Assembly: GCF_002797535.1 (NCBI RefSeq)
Contig: NZ_PGFD01000001.1
Location: forward strand, 2,356,001-2,420,000
Direction of reading: 5' to 3'
DNA length: 64,000 nt
From: Chryseobacterium geocarposphaerae
GTDB lineage: Bacteria > Bacteroidota > Bacteroidia > Flavobacteriales > Weeksellaceae
Shown here piece by piece: positions 53,320 to 63,499 of the stretch. A program made the position numbers and the translations under genes. The notes under the pieces were generated by a model. It saw only the letters and a list, made by a program, of their open reading frames with translations, ran no database searches and was not told where the DNA came from. Within the stretch, counting starts at the first letter, position 1, and each line of letters begins with the position of its first letter.

Positions 53320-54240
53320 TTATATCATAAACCATTCATTCATAAGACATGCCGCCAGTCTTGCCGTTCTTTCCTGAATATCAAATAACGGATTAACTTC
53401 TGCCACGTCCAATGCCAAGAGTTTTTTACTTTTCAAAATGTGTCTGTAAAAATGCATAAATGTAGCGTCTGCAAAAATTCCATTATAAGCTGAAGCCGAA
53501 ACTCCCGGAGCAATGGAAGCATTAAAAACATCCATACATATCGTTAGATAAACATAATCTACACTTTCCAAAAGCTCATCTATTCTCTGATAAATGGATG
53601 GTAAGTTTTCAAAAAACAGCTCATCTGCCAGAATGTATTTCATTCCGTACTGGTGTGCCGTATCGAATAATTTTAAGGTATTGGAATTTCTTTGAATACC
53701 GATATGCAGGGAATGAATTTCTCCTTCCTGAGCAATTTGCCAAAATCCCGTCCCTGAGCTTGCTCCTACTCCATTTTCCGGCTGTCTGTTATCAAAATGG
53801 GCATCAATATTAATGATCCCGACTTTTTGTTCAGGAAAAGCTGTTTTAACACCTAAGTAATGGGCATAAGTAACTTCATGACCACCTCCTAATACCATTG
53901 ACTTTCCTCCTTTCAACAAAACTTTGGAAACGTTTTTGGCAAGGTTATTTTGAGCGTTTTCTAATTTTCCATCTTCACAGGTAACATTTCCAAAATCCAG
54001 TAACGAAAAATCAGGAAGAATCACCGGAAAGTTGGACATATTTTTTCTTATAATGCATGGAGCATCTTTTGCACCCTGCCTTCCTTTATTCCTTCGAACC
54101 CCTTCATCTACAGCAAATCCGTGTAAAACGAAATCATTCGTTGAAATCATATCGTAATTCGTTTCTTCTTTTACTCTTTGAAATAGTCTGTGATAAAGAA
54201 GCTCTTCACCGTCTAATCTACCCTGCCAGATTTTGTTCAT
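53320..54240 (-). CDS. hutG: Formimidoylglutamase (arginase family)
   Basis: Hydrolyses N-formimidoyl-glutamate to glutamate and formamide, the last step of one histidine-degradation route. The 306-residue protein shows the arginase-fold metal ligands: GGGHEVTYAHY, NIDAHFDNRQ and CMDVFNASIAPGVSA, and ends in NEWFMI. Linkage to hutI (24 bases upstream) supports this role rather than arginase or agmatinase. Confidence 0.88.
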   Translation of the reverse strand: MNKIWQGRLDGEELLYHRLFQRVKEETNYDMISTNDFVLHGFAVDEGVRRNKGRQGAKDAPCIIRKNMSNFPVILPDFSLLDFGNVTCEDGKLENAQNNLAKNVSKVLLKGGKSMVLGGGHEVTYAHYLGVKTAFPEQKVGIINIDAHFDNRQPENGVGASSGTGFWQIAQEGEIHSLHIGIQRNSNTLKLFDTAHQYGMKYILADELFFENLPSIYQRIDELLESVDYVYLTICMDVFNASIAPGVSASAYNGIFADATFMHFYRHILKSKKLLALDVAEVNPLFDIQERTARLAACLMNEWFMI

Positions 54241-54264
54241 TACCTTGATAATTTTGTATTTAAT

Positions 54265-55488
54265 CTAAACTTTTTGTCCGTCAATGTAAACACTTTCAAC
54301 TTTTAAGCTTCCCTGATTATAAAGGACATTTTGAAAATTATTGGTTTTAAAAGTTACAAAATCTGCTTTCAAACCTTCAGCTAATTTACCTCTGTCTTCC
54401 AAACCAAGTGCAAATGCCGAACGGAACGTCATTCCGGCTAACACTTCTGCTGTCGTTAGTTTTTCGAATGTAGCTAAAATGGAAGCCTGTGTAATCAGGT
54501 TTCCCATCGGTGCAGAGCCAGGATTCCAGTCGCTTGCGATGGCTACAATCGCTCCTGCATCCAATAATTTTCTTGCCGGAGTAAATTTTTCTCCCAATCC
54601 TAAACTTGCTCCCGGTAAAGCCGTTGCCACAGTTTCTGATTGTGCTAAAAATTCAATATCTTCATCAATCGTTGCTTCCAAGTGATCTGCAGATTTTGCC
54701 CCCACTTCCACCGCAATTCTTGAACTTCCAGGTGTGAACTGATCCGCATGAACAGTAATTTCAAAACCTAAGTCTTTCGTTTTAAGTAAAAAACTTTTAC
54801 TTTCTTCAGGCTGAAATGCCGATTTCTCAATAAAAATATCCACACGTTTTGCCAGATTTTCTTCTTTTACCTTAGGTAAAATCTCAGTTAAGATATATTG
54901 TAAATATTCTTCATTATTTCCATCAAAATCTCTTGGCTTTAAATGTGCAGAAAGACAGGTAGGAACTAAAGTTGCTTTAGTTTTTCCCTGAGCTTTTTTA
55001 ATGATTCGAAGCATTTTCAATTCATTTTCTACGTCTAAACCATAACCACTTTTTACTTCAATAGTTGTGATTCCTAGCGAAATCAGAAAATCAATTCTTT
55101 CCAGTAAAGTTTTTAATAATTCTTCTTCTGAAGCATTTCTTGTATGCTGAACAGAGCTCCAGATTCCACCTCCACTTTCTGCAATCTCAAGATATGTCTT
55201 TCCTGCATTACGCATTGCAAAATCATTCGCACGGTTTCCACCAAAGCAAATATGAGTGTGAGAATCTACAAAAGCGGGAAGAACGATCTGTTCACCCTCT
55301 ACAGTTTCAATCTCTATATTTTGATTTTCAGATTTTAATGTTTCAAAATTTCCAAGTTGCCGGATTTTGTCATTATTGACTAAAATACCTCCATCAGTAA
55401 TAATTTCAAGTTGCTCATCAGAAAGCTTTCCTCTTAAAGGAAGATTCGCAAGTGTTATAACCTGCTTAAAAGGACCAATAAGTTTCAT
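54265..55488 (-). CDS. hutI: Imidazolonepropionase
   Basis: Opens the imidazolone ring in histidine degradation. The 407-residue amidohydrolase has the metal motif DSHTHICFGGNRANDFAMR, TIEVKSGYGLD, HADQFTPGSSRIAVEVGAKS and ASDWNPGSAPMGNL. It is full length and is followed by hutG after 24 bases. hutU and hutH are not in the window. It has its own promoter-like sequence in the gap shared with ruvB. Confidence 0.95.
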   Translation of the reverse strand: MKLIGPFKQVITLANLPLRGKLSDEQLEIITDGGILVNNDKIRQLGNFETLKSENQNIEIETVEGEQIVLPAFVDSHTHICFGGNRANDFAMRNAGKTYLEIAESGGGIWSSVQHTRNASEEELLKTLLERIDFLISLGITTIEVKSGYGLDVENELKMLRIIKKAQGKTKATLVPTCLSAHLKPRDFDGNNEEYLQYILTEILPKVKEENLAKRVDIFIEKSAFQPEESKSFLLKTKDLGFEITVHADQFTPGSSRIAVEVGAKSADHLEATIDEDIEFLAQSETVATALPGASLGLGEKFTPARKLLDAGAIVAIASDWNPGSAPMGNLITQASILATFEKLTTAEVLAGMTFRSAFALGLEDRGKLAEGLKADFVTFKTNNFQNVLYNQGSLKVESVYIDGQKV

Positions 55489-55635
55489 TTATTTAGTTTA
55501 ATGCTAAAATTTAGATAAAAATACTTTTAAACTTACTTTACTACACACTTTAAGTATGATAAAACGAATATAAGGTCTATCATTCATCAAGGATCGCAGA
55601 AAGAATAAGCAAAAGAGTTATCTTATTTTCTCTCT

Positions 55636-55666
55636 CAAAAATACTCAAAATATCTCTTCTGCTCAA
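55636..55666 (-). promoter_or_regulatory. Promoter of hutI-hutG
   Basis: The minus strand has TTG (55666-55664), a 20-base spacer and TATTTTTG (55643-55636), implying a leader of about 140 bases. For the divergent ruvB only a near match TATCTTTA (about 55717) is seen. Confidence 0.6.
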
Positions 55667-55742
55667 ATCTTAATTTTTCGCCTGTTCCTGTCTTCATCTT
55701 AACCTCAATTTTCCTATCTTTACGGTAAATGAAATTGAATTA

Positions 55743-56765
55743 ATGCCCGATTTTTTACATCCAGACAAAGACAACTACTCCCGTGAAGAGCTGATGCAGG
55801 AAGAACAGATTCGTCCTCAAAGCTTTAAAGATTTTGCGGGACAGAGGAAAACTTTGGAAAATCTTGAAGTCTTCGTGACTGCCGCCAAGAAGCGTGGTGG
55901 CGCTCTTGACCATGTTTTATTGCATGGTCCTCCCGGTTTGGGTAAAACCACTTTAGCGAATATTATTGCCAACGAATTGGGTGTAAATTGTAAAATTACA
56001 TCCGGACCAGTTCTGGATAAGCCGGGAAGTTTAGCCGGACTTTTGACAAACCTAGAGGAAAACGACGTTCTTTTCATTGATGAAATTCATCGCCTGTCTC
56101 CTGTCGTAGAAGAATACTTATACTCCGCGATGGAAGATTATAAAATAGATATTATGCTGGAAACCGGTCCGAACGCGAGAAGTGTTCAGATTGGCCTGAA
56201 TCCTTTTACTTTAGTTGGTGCAACGACCAGAAGCGGAATGCTGACAAAACCGATGCTTGCCAGATTCGGGATTCAAAGCAGGCTTGAATATTACACCATC
56301 GAACTTTTATCAATGATTATCATCAGGAGTGCAAGAGTTTTGGGTGTAAAGATCTATGAAGATGCAGCCATTGAAATTGCAAGAAGAAGCCGCGGAACCC
56401 CGAGAATTGCCAATGCTCTATTGAGAAGAGTCCGGGATTTTGCAGAGATAAAAGGTAATGGTGAAATTGAAATTAACATCACCAAATATGCTCTTGATTC
56501 ATTAAATGTAGATGAATTCGGATTGGATGAAATGGATAATAAGATCATGCGTGTGATGATTGAGAATTTCAAAGGAAAACCTGTGGGTATTTCCGCACTC
56601 GCTACCTCAATAGCCGAAAACCCTGAAACACTGGAAGAGGTTTATGAACCGTTTTTAATTCAGGAGGGATTTATCATTAGAACTCCGAGAGGCCGCGAAG
56701 TGACTGAGAAAGCATATAAACATTTAAATATTGCAAGACCTAAAAATCCCGGGAAATTATTTTAG
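55743..56765 (+). CDS. ruvB: Holliday junction branch-migration helicase RuvB
   Basis: AAA+ motor of the RuvABC resolvasome. The 340-residue protein has Walker [13 protein letters not shown], Walker [36 protein letters not shown] (sensor 1 region) and the C-terminal winged helix ending in [14 protein letters not shown]. It is complete. The next gene starts 3 bases after its stop. Confidence 0.98.
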   Translation: MPDFLHPDKDNYSREELMQEEQIRPQSFKDFAGQRKTLENLEVFVTAAKKRGGALDHVLLHGPPGLGKTTLANIIANELGVNCKITSGPVLDKPGSLAGLLTNLEENDVLFIDEIHRLSPVVEEYLYSAMEDYKIDIMLETGPNARSVQIGLNPFTLVGATTRSGMLTKPMLARFGIQSRLEYYTIELLSMIIIRSARVLGVKIYEDAAIEIARRSRGTPRIANALLRRVRDFAEIKGNGEIEINITKYALDSLNVDEFGLDEMDNKIMRVMIENFKGKPVGISALATSIAENPETLEEVYEPFLIQEGFIIRTPRGREVTEKAYKHLNIARPKNPGKLF

Positions 56766-56768
56766 ATA

Positions 56769-57389
56769 ATGTTTATACCTAAATTATACAAAAGCGAAGA
56801 TTACAATCTGATGAAAGAAATTATCCGAGAGCATTCTTTTGCTTTATTAATTTCTTCCGTAGATAAGATTCGTGCCACCCATTCGATGATGTTGCTGAAT
56901 GAAGATGACACAGAAAATATTTTTATTGAAACCCATATTTCGAAAGCCAATCCACAGGCAAAAGCATTAAAAAACGGAGATGAAGTTCTTTGTGATTTTT
57001 TAGGAGCCCATGCGTATATTTCTAGCAGCTGGTACGATCATGTGAATGTTTCTACCTGGAATTATGAGGCGGTGCAAATCTATGGAAAAGTGGAACTGAT
57101 GAATCCTGAAGAGTTGTATCATCATCTGGATAAACTGACTTCCAAATATGAGAAGTTTCAGCAGTGTCCGATGATGGTAGAAAATATGGGAAAGGAATTT
57201 GTTGAGAAAGAGATGAAAGGAGCTTTCGGATTAAAAATTATTCCTACTGAAATTTTCATTAAACAGAAACTTTCTCAAAACAGAAAAGAGAACGATTTTA
57301 AAAATATCATTTCAAATCTTGAAAACAGCGATGAAAATGGAAAAAAGATTGCTGAGAAAATGAAACTGTTAAAAAATAATACATTATAA
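56769..57389 (+). CDS. FMN-binding negative transcriptional regulator (PaiB-like)
   Basis: A 206-residue protein of the FMN_bind_2/PaiB family. Its start MFIPKLYKSEDYNLMKEII and the segment AHAYISSSWYDHVNVSTWNY match the family, whose members bind flavin in a split-barrel fold. The B. subtilis PaiB protein is linked to repression of sporulation and protease genes; the role here is unknown. It starts 3 bases after ruvB and ends 13 bases before the next gene, so it is cotranscribed. Confidence 0.85.
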   Translation: MFIPKLYKSEDYNLMKEIIREHSFALLISSVDKIRATHSMMLLNEDDTENIFIETHISKANPQAKALKNGDEVLCDFLGAHAYISSSWYDHVNVSTWNYEAVQIYGKVELMNPEELYHHLDKLTSKYEKFQQCPMMVENMGKEFVEKEMKGAFGLKIIPTEIFIKQKLSQNRKENDFKNIISNLENSDENGKKIAEKMKLLKNNTL

Positions 57390-57402
57390 AACTTAATATT
57401 AT

Positions 57403-58269
57403 ATGAAACTATATCCAATACAGTGTGGAAAATTTAAATTGGATGGCGGTGCCATGTTTGGAGTCGTCCCAAAGAGTTTGTGGGAAAAGACTAATCCTGG
57501 AGACGAAAAAAACCTGATCGAGCTTGGAACACGCTCACTTCTTGTGGAAGACGGAAAGAAATTAATTTTAATTGATTGCGGTCTTGGAAATAAACAAGAC
57601 GATAAATTCTTTGGACATTATTCTCTTTGGGGAGATGATAATTTAGATAAAAATTTAAAGAAATATGGTTTCGTAAGAGAAGATATTACTGATGTTTTCT
57701 TAACGCACCTTCATTTCGACCATTGTGGTGGAGCTATTGAATGGAACGATGACAGAACGGGCTACAGACCGGCTTTCAAAAACGCACAGTTCTGGACCAA
57801 CGAAAACCACTGGCAATGGGCAACAGAGCCTAACGCGAGAGAAAAAGCAAGTTTTCTAAAAGAAAATATCATCCCAATGCAGGAAAGCGGACAATTAAAC
57901 TTCTTACCGCTTCCAACGACCGGAAATTATGGCTTCGCACCCGATTTGAAAATGGATGTTATATTTGTTGATGGGCACACAGAGAAACAAATGTTACCTG
58001 TCATTCAATACCAGGATAAAACAATAGTTTTTGCTGCTGACTTGATTCCTACAGTAGGACATATCAATCAGGTATATGTGATGGGATATGATACAAGACC
58101 TCTTTTGACATTAGAAGAAAAAGGAAAATTCCTGAAGCAATGTGTGGATAATGAATACCTGTTGTTCTTTGAACATGATGCACACAATGAATTAGCCAGT
58201 CTTAAAATGACTGAAAAAGGAGTAAGATTGGATGAGACGTTTAGTTTTAATGATGTTTTCGGATATTAA
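57403..58269 (+). CDS. MBL-fold metallo-hydrolase
   Basis: A 288-residue metallo-beta-lactamase-fold enzyme with the zinc motif HLHFDHCGG, then FVDGHTEKQMLPVI and FFEHDAHN. The layout resembles lactonase/alkylsulfatase-like MBL hydrolases such as quorum-quenching lactonases, but the substrate cannot be read from the sequence. No signal peptide. It lies between the PaiB-like gene and coaE in one rightward unit. Confidence 0.88.
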   Translation: MKLYPIQCGKFKLDGGAMFGVVPKSLWEKTNPGDEKNLIELGTRSLLVEDGKKLILIDCGLGNKQDDKFFGHYSLWGDDNLDKNLKKYGFVREDITDVFLTHLHFDHCGGAIEWNDDRTGYRPAFKNAQFWTNENHWQWATEPNAREKASFLKENIIPMQESGQLNFLPLPTTGNYGFAPDLKMDVIFVDGHTEKQMLPVIQYQDKTIVFAADLIPTVGHINQVYVMGYDTRPLLTLEEKGKFLKQCVDNEYLLFFEHDAHNELASLKMTEKGVRLDETFSFNDVFGY

Positions 58270-58278
58270 TTTTTAAGT

Positions 58279-58911
58279 ATGGAAGAATTACAATCAGAAA
58301 CTCAGAAAGCAGAGCCAGAACCGTTATCTGCCCCAAAAATAATTGGTTTAACAGGCGGAATAGGCTCCGGAAAAACTACGGTTGCAAAATTTATTGAAGA
58401 ATTTGGATTTCCTGTATATTACTCGGATGACAGAGCAAAAGATATCGTAAATGACAATGATGCACTGAAAGGTAAAATCATCGAACTTTTAGGTAATGAA
58501 GCTTATGAAAATGGTGTCTATAACAGAAAGTTTGTTGCTGAAAAAGTTTTTAATAATAAAGATTTGCTTCAAAGCTTAAATGAAATTATTCATCCTGCGG
58601 TCCGGATTGATTTTGAAGAATGGGTAAAGAGACAAACCAAATATTTGGTTTTTAAGGAAACTGCTTTATTATTTGAATTACAACTCAATAGGCAATGTTA
58701 CCAATCTGTTTTAGTAACTGCCGAAGATAATATCAGGGCGAAAAGGGTTATGGATAGAGACCGTAAAACCTACCGGGAAGTAGAAGCCGTTATGGAAAAG
58801 CAGATGCCTGAAAAAGATAAAATAAAATTGGCAGATTATGTCATCTATAACAATACAAATTTGGAGGATCTAAAAGAACAAACCGAAAAAATCATTTTTA
58901 GTATTGAATAA
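58279..58911 (+). CDS. coaE: Dephospho-CoA kinase
   Basis: Phosphorylates dephospho-CoA in the last step of CoA synthesis. The 210-residue protein has an N-terminal extension of about 19 residues (MEELQSETQKAEPEPLSAP) before the P loop GLTGGIGSGKTTVAKF. The family motifs YYSDDRAKDIV and LLFELQLNRQC are present. It is the last gene of the ruvB unit and has a terminator 7 bases downstream. Confidence 0.95.
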   Translation: MEELQSETQKAEPEPLSAPKIIGLTGGIGSGKTTVAKFIEEFGFPVYYSDDRAKDIVNDNDALKGKIIELLGNEAYENGVYNRKFVAEKVFNNKDLLQSLNEIIHPAVRIDFEEWVKRQTKYLVFKETALLFELQLNRQCYQSVLVTAEDNIRAKRVMDRDRKTYREVEAVMEKQMPEKDKIKLADYVIYNNTNLEDLKEQTEKIIFSIE

Positions 58912-58917
58912 AATACA

Positions 58918-58947
58918 GCTCGTTGGAATTTTCAGCGAGCATTTTAT
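58918..58947 (+). terminator. Terminator after coaE
   Basis: The stem GCTCGTTG / CAGCGAGC (58918-58940, one G-U pair) is followed by T-rich sequence. Confidence 0.75.
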
Positions 58948-58970
58948 TTCTTTTATAATAATATTAAAAA

Positions 58971-58998
58971 AATCAGCTCTCATTTCTGAGAGCTGATT
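58971..58998 (-). terminator. Terminator after the large type IX-secreted protein gene
   Basis: A perfect 12-bp stem AATCAGCTCTCA / TGAGAGCTGATT with a four-base loop and a T run on the minus strand, 31 bases past the stop at 59029. A very similar hairpin follows the paralogue at 63443. Confidence 0.87.
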
Positions 58999-59028
58999 CT
59001 ATTTTAAAAAGTAATCGTTGTATGATTT

Positions 59029-62000
59029 TTATTCCTTAATGAATTTCTTCTGTACCGAAGTTGAACCATCCTGAATATCGATCATATAAACTCCATTAAT
59101 CAATGTATGAACATCTACCTTGTTGTTTAAGATAATTCCACTCGCGATTAACTGGCCTGCTGCACTATAAATCTTATAGTTAGCTCTCTTGCTGATATTC
59201 TTAACATTCAATACTGTACTTACAGGGTTAGGATAAATTAAGATATCATTCTGATTCAGTAAGTTAGTAGCTGGTTTCTTAGAGATTCTCACTGTGTAAT
59301 CTTCCACTTCTCCACTGTCGAAGTTGGTACAGTTTACCGGAATTCCTCCCTTCATTAACGCTACTCTCATCACTACATACATATAGTCTGCATTGCTTAC
59401 AAAAGCATCGGACGGTACACTGAATGTGGTCGTTGCTGTTGCTGCAGTACTTGGATTAGATACCAAAATTCTTTCATTGATGTCAAATTCTCCGTTTCTG
59501 TCGAAATCAATCCATGCTACAACGCCTGCATCTGCACTTACTACTTTATCAATCGTTAGCTGGTTGTTCACTGAACCCTGGATCAATTCAATCTGAGCAA
59601 GAGGATCAGTAGTATAATCGGTATATGTTGAGCCTGCAGAAGCTTTTATCATCTGTGGCTTTCCATTAGGAACCACTGTCACTTTAGAGATATATTCTCC
59701 TGAAGGATTCAACGCTCCCATTTGGCAATAGATTACTGTTGGAGTCGTAAAGTAATACGGTAAAGTAAAATTACCTGGTGTACCGCTACAAATATTAGCT
59801 ACCTCCATTTCATACTTAGTAAGTTCTGTTAAACCAGTAAGAGTATAGATGTTGTTGGATACCTGAATATTAGTCCATCCTGGGATTCCTACTTTTCTGT
59901 ATCTTAAGATATACTTACCTGTTGCATCCGGACCTACATAAGGATCCCACTGAACCTTAGCACTTGTTGGTTTTAACTCAAGAATGGTTAATCCCGGAGG
60001 TGCAATATCACATGTTCTCTCCGTAGTAAATCTTGCCAAGCTTGACCATGGGTTAGGTGTTGTTGAACCTACACATGTACTTCTTACCTGAACCTCATAT
60101 TGTGTATAAGGACTTAATCCTGAAAGTAAATAATTATTAGTTGGTGGATTAGGTAAATTGATCGTAGCTGACCATCCTATATCTCCAACTTTTCTCCATT
60201 GCATCTGGTATGTTGCACTTGCCACTAACGGAGACCAATTTATAACTGCTGAAGTAGATGTAATATTGGTAAACGTTACATTCGGTGGAGTAGGGTCACA
60301 TTTAGTGGTAAACACATTATGTGAATATGTTCCTACATTTACGGTATTACAAACAGCCGCTACTTCTACTTCATAATCCGTTGCCGGAGTTAATGGATAA
60401 GTTGGTGGATTTAATGTAAATGTTTGCGTTGTTCCTGTTATAGCAGCTACATCAATAGGACCTGCTGTTGGCAGCCATTGGGTAGAACCTACCGGTCTGT
60501 ATCTTACTTTGTAAGAAGCACCTCCGATATCCTGCGGCCAGGTAATTGTCGCTGAATTATGCGTAATAGAAGTTGGAACTACCGTGACAACAGGAGTAGC
60601 ATTACTACACACTCTCAATACAATATTATCAACGGCTGCCGGTGGTTGTGTTCCTCCGGAAGTATCATTATACCATTCAAATACCACACGCATTATACCT
60701 CCTGCATAGCTGGTTAAATTTAAATTAGCATTGGAATAAGTACTCCATGTTGTCCCGTTCAAATTGTACTGTCCAATCTGAACTCTTCCTGTTCCTGCCA
60801 CGATTCGGGTTCCCGGTGTAGGCATAAAGTTGGATGGTACCAACCATACTCTTAAATAGTCAAACGAAGAACTCTCACCCTGTGCTTTCCAGTCAAATGA
60901 GAAAGTTGCAAGGCTGGTTCCTGTCGGAATCTCTATATCTCTGTAGGCCTGTACTACACTTCCGGCTGTAATGTTATAAGCATTTGTTACCCCGTTATCA
61001 TTTGTAATATAGATAGATTTTCCGGTATTTCCGGTTGCAGAACCATAGAACCATTTATTGGTTTGAGTTCCATTGATCAATCCTAAATCATTCGCCGTTT
61101 CAAAATTCTGAATATAAGGAAGTGTTGCAGGTATCTGTGTCGTCATAACAGAAACAACATCTGATAAATCACTTTGATCTGTAGAACTACACAATGCTTT
61201 TACCCATATATAATAGGTAGTACTCTGTGCAAGTCCTGGAATTGTATATCCTGTACTTCCGCTTGGAATTCCTGTAATATTAGGTGTTGCAGGTGGCGTA
61301 GTTGTAGTACTGTAATATATCTGATATCCTCCTGCAGGTGCAGTAGTAGGAGGTGTCCAAGAAATTGTCGCAGTAGAAGATGTTGAGCCAACTACTGTTA
61401 CTCCTAATGGTTCAATACATGTAGGCGCTACTCTCAATTTAAAATCGTCAAGTCCTAAATACCAAGGAGAACCATTTGCAGATACATTTGCAGCAAAATA
61501 ATATGTTCCGGATGTAGCTGGAGTATAATATACTTTATACTTAACATACCCCGATGTATCCTGAGTAGCCGTTATAAATGTTCCTAAATTGGTTGCTCCC
61601 GTCATTGAAGTGGCAGAATTTACCAATACATTACCTGTAAACCCTTGGTAAGAAGAGCCTTGCCCTCCTGTATTATAATAGAATGAAAACTCATAGGCTG
61701 TACCGGCTGTTAATGCAAAGCCAGGTGTCCATAACTGACTTGCCGTAGTATTACCATATTGAATCCTCATATAATTCGGAGTAGATCTAGGCACATTATA
61801 TGTCGTAGAAGCTGTATTCGAAGAGTTCCATGAATAAGTACCTGCAATTTGTTTCCAGCAAGAAGGAACAATTCCTGAACCAATACTTGACATAGAATCA
61901 AAATTTTCAGTCCATGGTAAAGCTGTGATCGCTGTACATGGCGTGGTAAAAGATGTTGAAGTCCAAGCACTTTGATCCGTCCCACTACATTTAGACCTTA

Positions 62001-62988
62001 CCCACACATAGTATGTTGTATTGGGAGTTAAAGGCGAAATGGTTGCAGAAGTTCCTGTTGGTACTGTCTGTGATGGTACCGTTGCAGATGTTGGTGCTGT
62101 TGTAGAAGTGGTATAATAAATGTCATATCCACTCCCCGGAGCCAATGAAGGAGCTGTCCAGCTAACTGATCCACTTGTAGCTGTTATTGCTGATGATGTT
62201 AAATTCGTAGGTGCAAAACAGGTTGGCGGAGTCCAGGTATAGGTCAATCCGGCAGTTGGCATCCCTGGTGTAGCAGCAGTCGTATTATATGCCTGAGTAT
62301 TACTATTTGCAGTACCGGCAGTAGAGTTTGTAAAAAGAACTGAGGTTGAATTAGTTCTGTTATTAAAATCAGCATTGGTTGTACCTCTTAAACCAATTTG
62401 TCTGGTTCCACTAATAGATGTACTTCCAACAAGATAAGACCCGTTCTTATAAACAACAGCAATTGTATTCGTAGTTTCTCTTAATCGTATTTGAAAAGAA
62501 AAAGAATAAGCATTTGTAGTAGAAAGTGTATAAGAAGGTCTGAAATCAGCCCATTGTACCACTATCTCTCTGTTTGGAGCCGTCCCCACAACTCCCCAGC
62601 TGATGTTACCTGTAGTACCACCAAGATTGAACACTGAATTAAGATCTCCACCAAATGCAGAAACGGCACCAGAATAGGCCCCTGTATTGGAAATGGGTGA
62701 ATATTCAGATGTTGACGGAGCCGTTGTTCCAAAAGTTAAAAAACCGTTTGTTGAAACATTTAATGATGAATAATTAACACCATTAAATGAAAAATTAAAT
62801 GGAATTGTTACCGGATAGACATTGTTATCCAACGAACCTGCAAGTGTATTTGCTGTTGCCGTTTCTAAAGTCGTCGCCCCTGTTAAGGCCGTGTAAGTTC
62901 CAGATGACTTCACAAAACTGTAAGAACTCACCTGTGCATTGGTTATCAATGCAATTACAAATGAAAAAAGTAGTAAAATCTTCTTCAT
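59029..62988 (-). CDS. Large secreted fibronectin type III / GEVED protein with type IX sorting domain
   Basis: A 1319-residue exported protein. A signal peptide (1-18, MKKILLLFSFVIALITNA) is followed by a beta domain (about 20-250), several fibronectin type III domains separated by a jelly-roll-like domain (repeats marked by Y-Y-V/I-W-V-x-x-x-C-S and SxxxxI-x-W), a GEVED domain (CTNFDSGEVEDYTVRI) and a C-terminal type IX sorting domain (ILIYPNPVSTVLNVKN ... KKFIKE). It is probably an adhesin or a cell-surface structural protein. The last about 170 residues are nearly identical to the next gene at 63500. Confidence 0.85.
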   Translation of the reverse strand: MKKILLLFSFVIALITNAQVSSYSFVKSSGTYTALTGATTLETATANTLAGSLDNNVYPVTIPFNFSFNGVNYSSLNVSTNGFLTFGTTAPSTSEYSPISNTGAYSGAVSAFGGDLNSVFNLGGTTGNISWGVVGTAPNREIVVQWADFRPSYTLSTTNAYSFSFQIRLRETTNTIAVVYKNGSYLVGSTSISGTRQIGLRGTTNADFNNRTNSTSVLFTNSTAGTANSNTQAYNTTAATPGMPTAGLTYTWTPPTCFAPTNLTSSAITATSGSVSWTAPSLAPGSGYDIYYTTSTTAPTSATVPSQTVPTGTSATISPLTPNTTYYVWVRSKCSGTDQSAWTSTSFTTPCTAITALPWTENFDSMSSIGSGIVPSCWKQIAGTYSWNSSNTASTTYNVPRSTPNYMRIQYGNTTASQLWTPGFALTAGTAYEFSFYYNTGGQGSSYQGFTGNVLVNSATSMTGATNLGTFITATQDTSGYVKYKVYYTPATSGTYYFAANVSANGSPWYLGLDDFKLRVAPTCIEPLGVTVVGSTSSTATISWTPPTTAPAGGYQIYYSTTTTPPATPNITGIPSGSTGYTIPGLAQSTTYYIWVKALCSSTDQSDLSDVVSVMTTQIPATLPYIQNFETANDLGLINGTQTNKWFYGSATGNTGKSIYITNDNGVTNAYNITAGSVVQAYRDIEIPTGTSLATFSFDWKAQGESSSFDYLRVWLVPSNFMPTPGTRIVAGTGRVQIGQYNLNGTTWSTYSNANLNLTSYAGGIMRVVFEWYNDTSGGTQPPAAVDNIVLRVCSNATPVVTVVPTSITHNSATITWPQDIGGASYKVRYRPVGSTQWLPTAGPIDVAAITGTTQTFTLNPPTYPLTPATDYEVEVAAVCNTVNVGTYSHNVFTTKCDPTPPNVTFTNITSTSAVINWSPLVASATYQMQWRKVGDIGWSATINLPNPPTNNYLLSGLSPYTQYEVQVRSTCVGSTTPNPWSSLARFTTERTCDIAPPGLTILELKPTSAKVQWDPYVGPDATGKYILRYRKVGIPGWTNIQVSNNIYTLTGLTELTKYEMEVANICSGTPGNFTLPYYFTTPTVIYCQMGALNPSGEYISKVTVVPNGKPQMIKASAGSTYTDYTTDPLAQIELIQGSVNNQLTIDKVVSADAGVVAWIDFDRNGEFDINERILVSNPSTAATATTTFSVPSDAFVSNADYMYVVMRVALMKGGIPVNCTNFDSGEVEDYTVRISKKPATNLLNQNDILIYPNPVSTVLNVKNISKRANYKIYSAAGQLIASGIILNNKVDVHTLINGVYMIDIQDGSTSVQKKFIKE

Positions 62989-63442
62989 ATCATCAAAATA
63001 TTAAATCCATTATTAGGATTTTGAGAATTATACATAAATTAAATTAGAATTAAATGGATGGTCCTAAAAATATCTTTAACGTTTAAAACCATTAGTTATT
63101 ATAGAAAATAGTAAAATGTAAAAATTTTTATCATAGGCTGTATTATTTTAAATTGGTTGCAAAACTAATACTTTTATCTCACAAATACCTTACACTTATT
63201 TATTTTAAATAAATAACACAAATTCTCATTTTTTATTGGAAATAAATAAAAACCAAAAAAAAGATTTAAATTTTAAAAACAACAACCTTTAACTATCAAA
63301 TATCTATTAAATCGGTCATATGGAAACAAAAAAAATAATTCTTCTCGAAAACTTCATTTTTACCTCTATCAAATTTTAATATCATCAAGCATAAAATATT
63401 CATTCTTAAATATTACAACCGCTTATATATTTATAATAAAAA
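62989..63442 (-). other. Intergenic region between the two type IX-secreted paralogues
   Basis: No gene or RNA is supported; the region is very AT-rich. A -7-like box TAGTTTTG lies on the minus strand at 63167-63160, about 170 bases upstream of the gene at 62988; the matching TTG is only 14 bases further, so this promoter call is weak. Confidence 0.4.
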
Positions 63443-63470
63443 AATAAGCTCCCATTTCTGAGAGCTTATT
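63443..63470 (-). terminator. Terminator after the second type IX-secreted gene
   Basis: The stem AATAAGCTC-C-CA / TG-A-GAGCTTATT (one mismatch) is followed by a T run on the minus strand, 30 bases past the stop at 63500. Confidence 0.78.
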
Positions 63471-63499
63471 CTATTTAAAAAGTAATCAATTAGTAATTC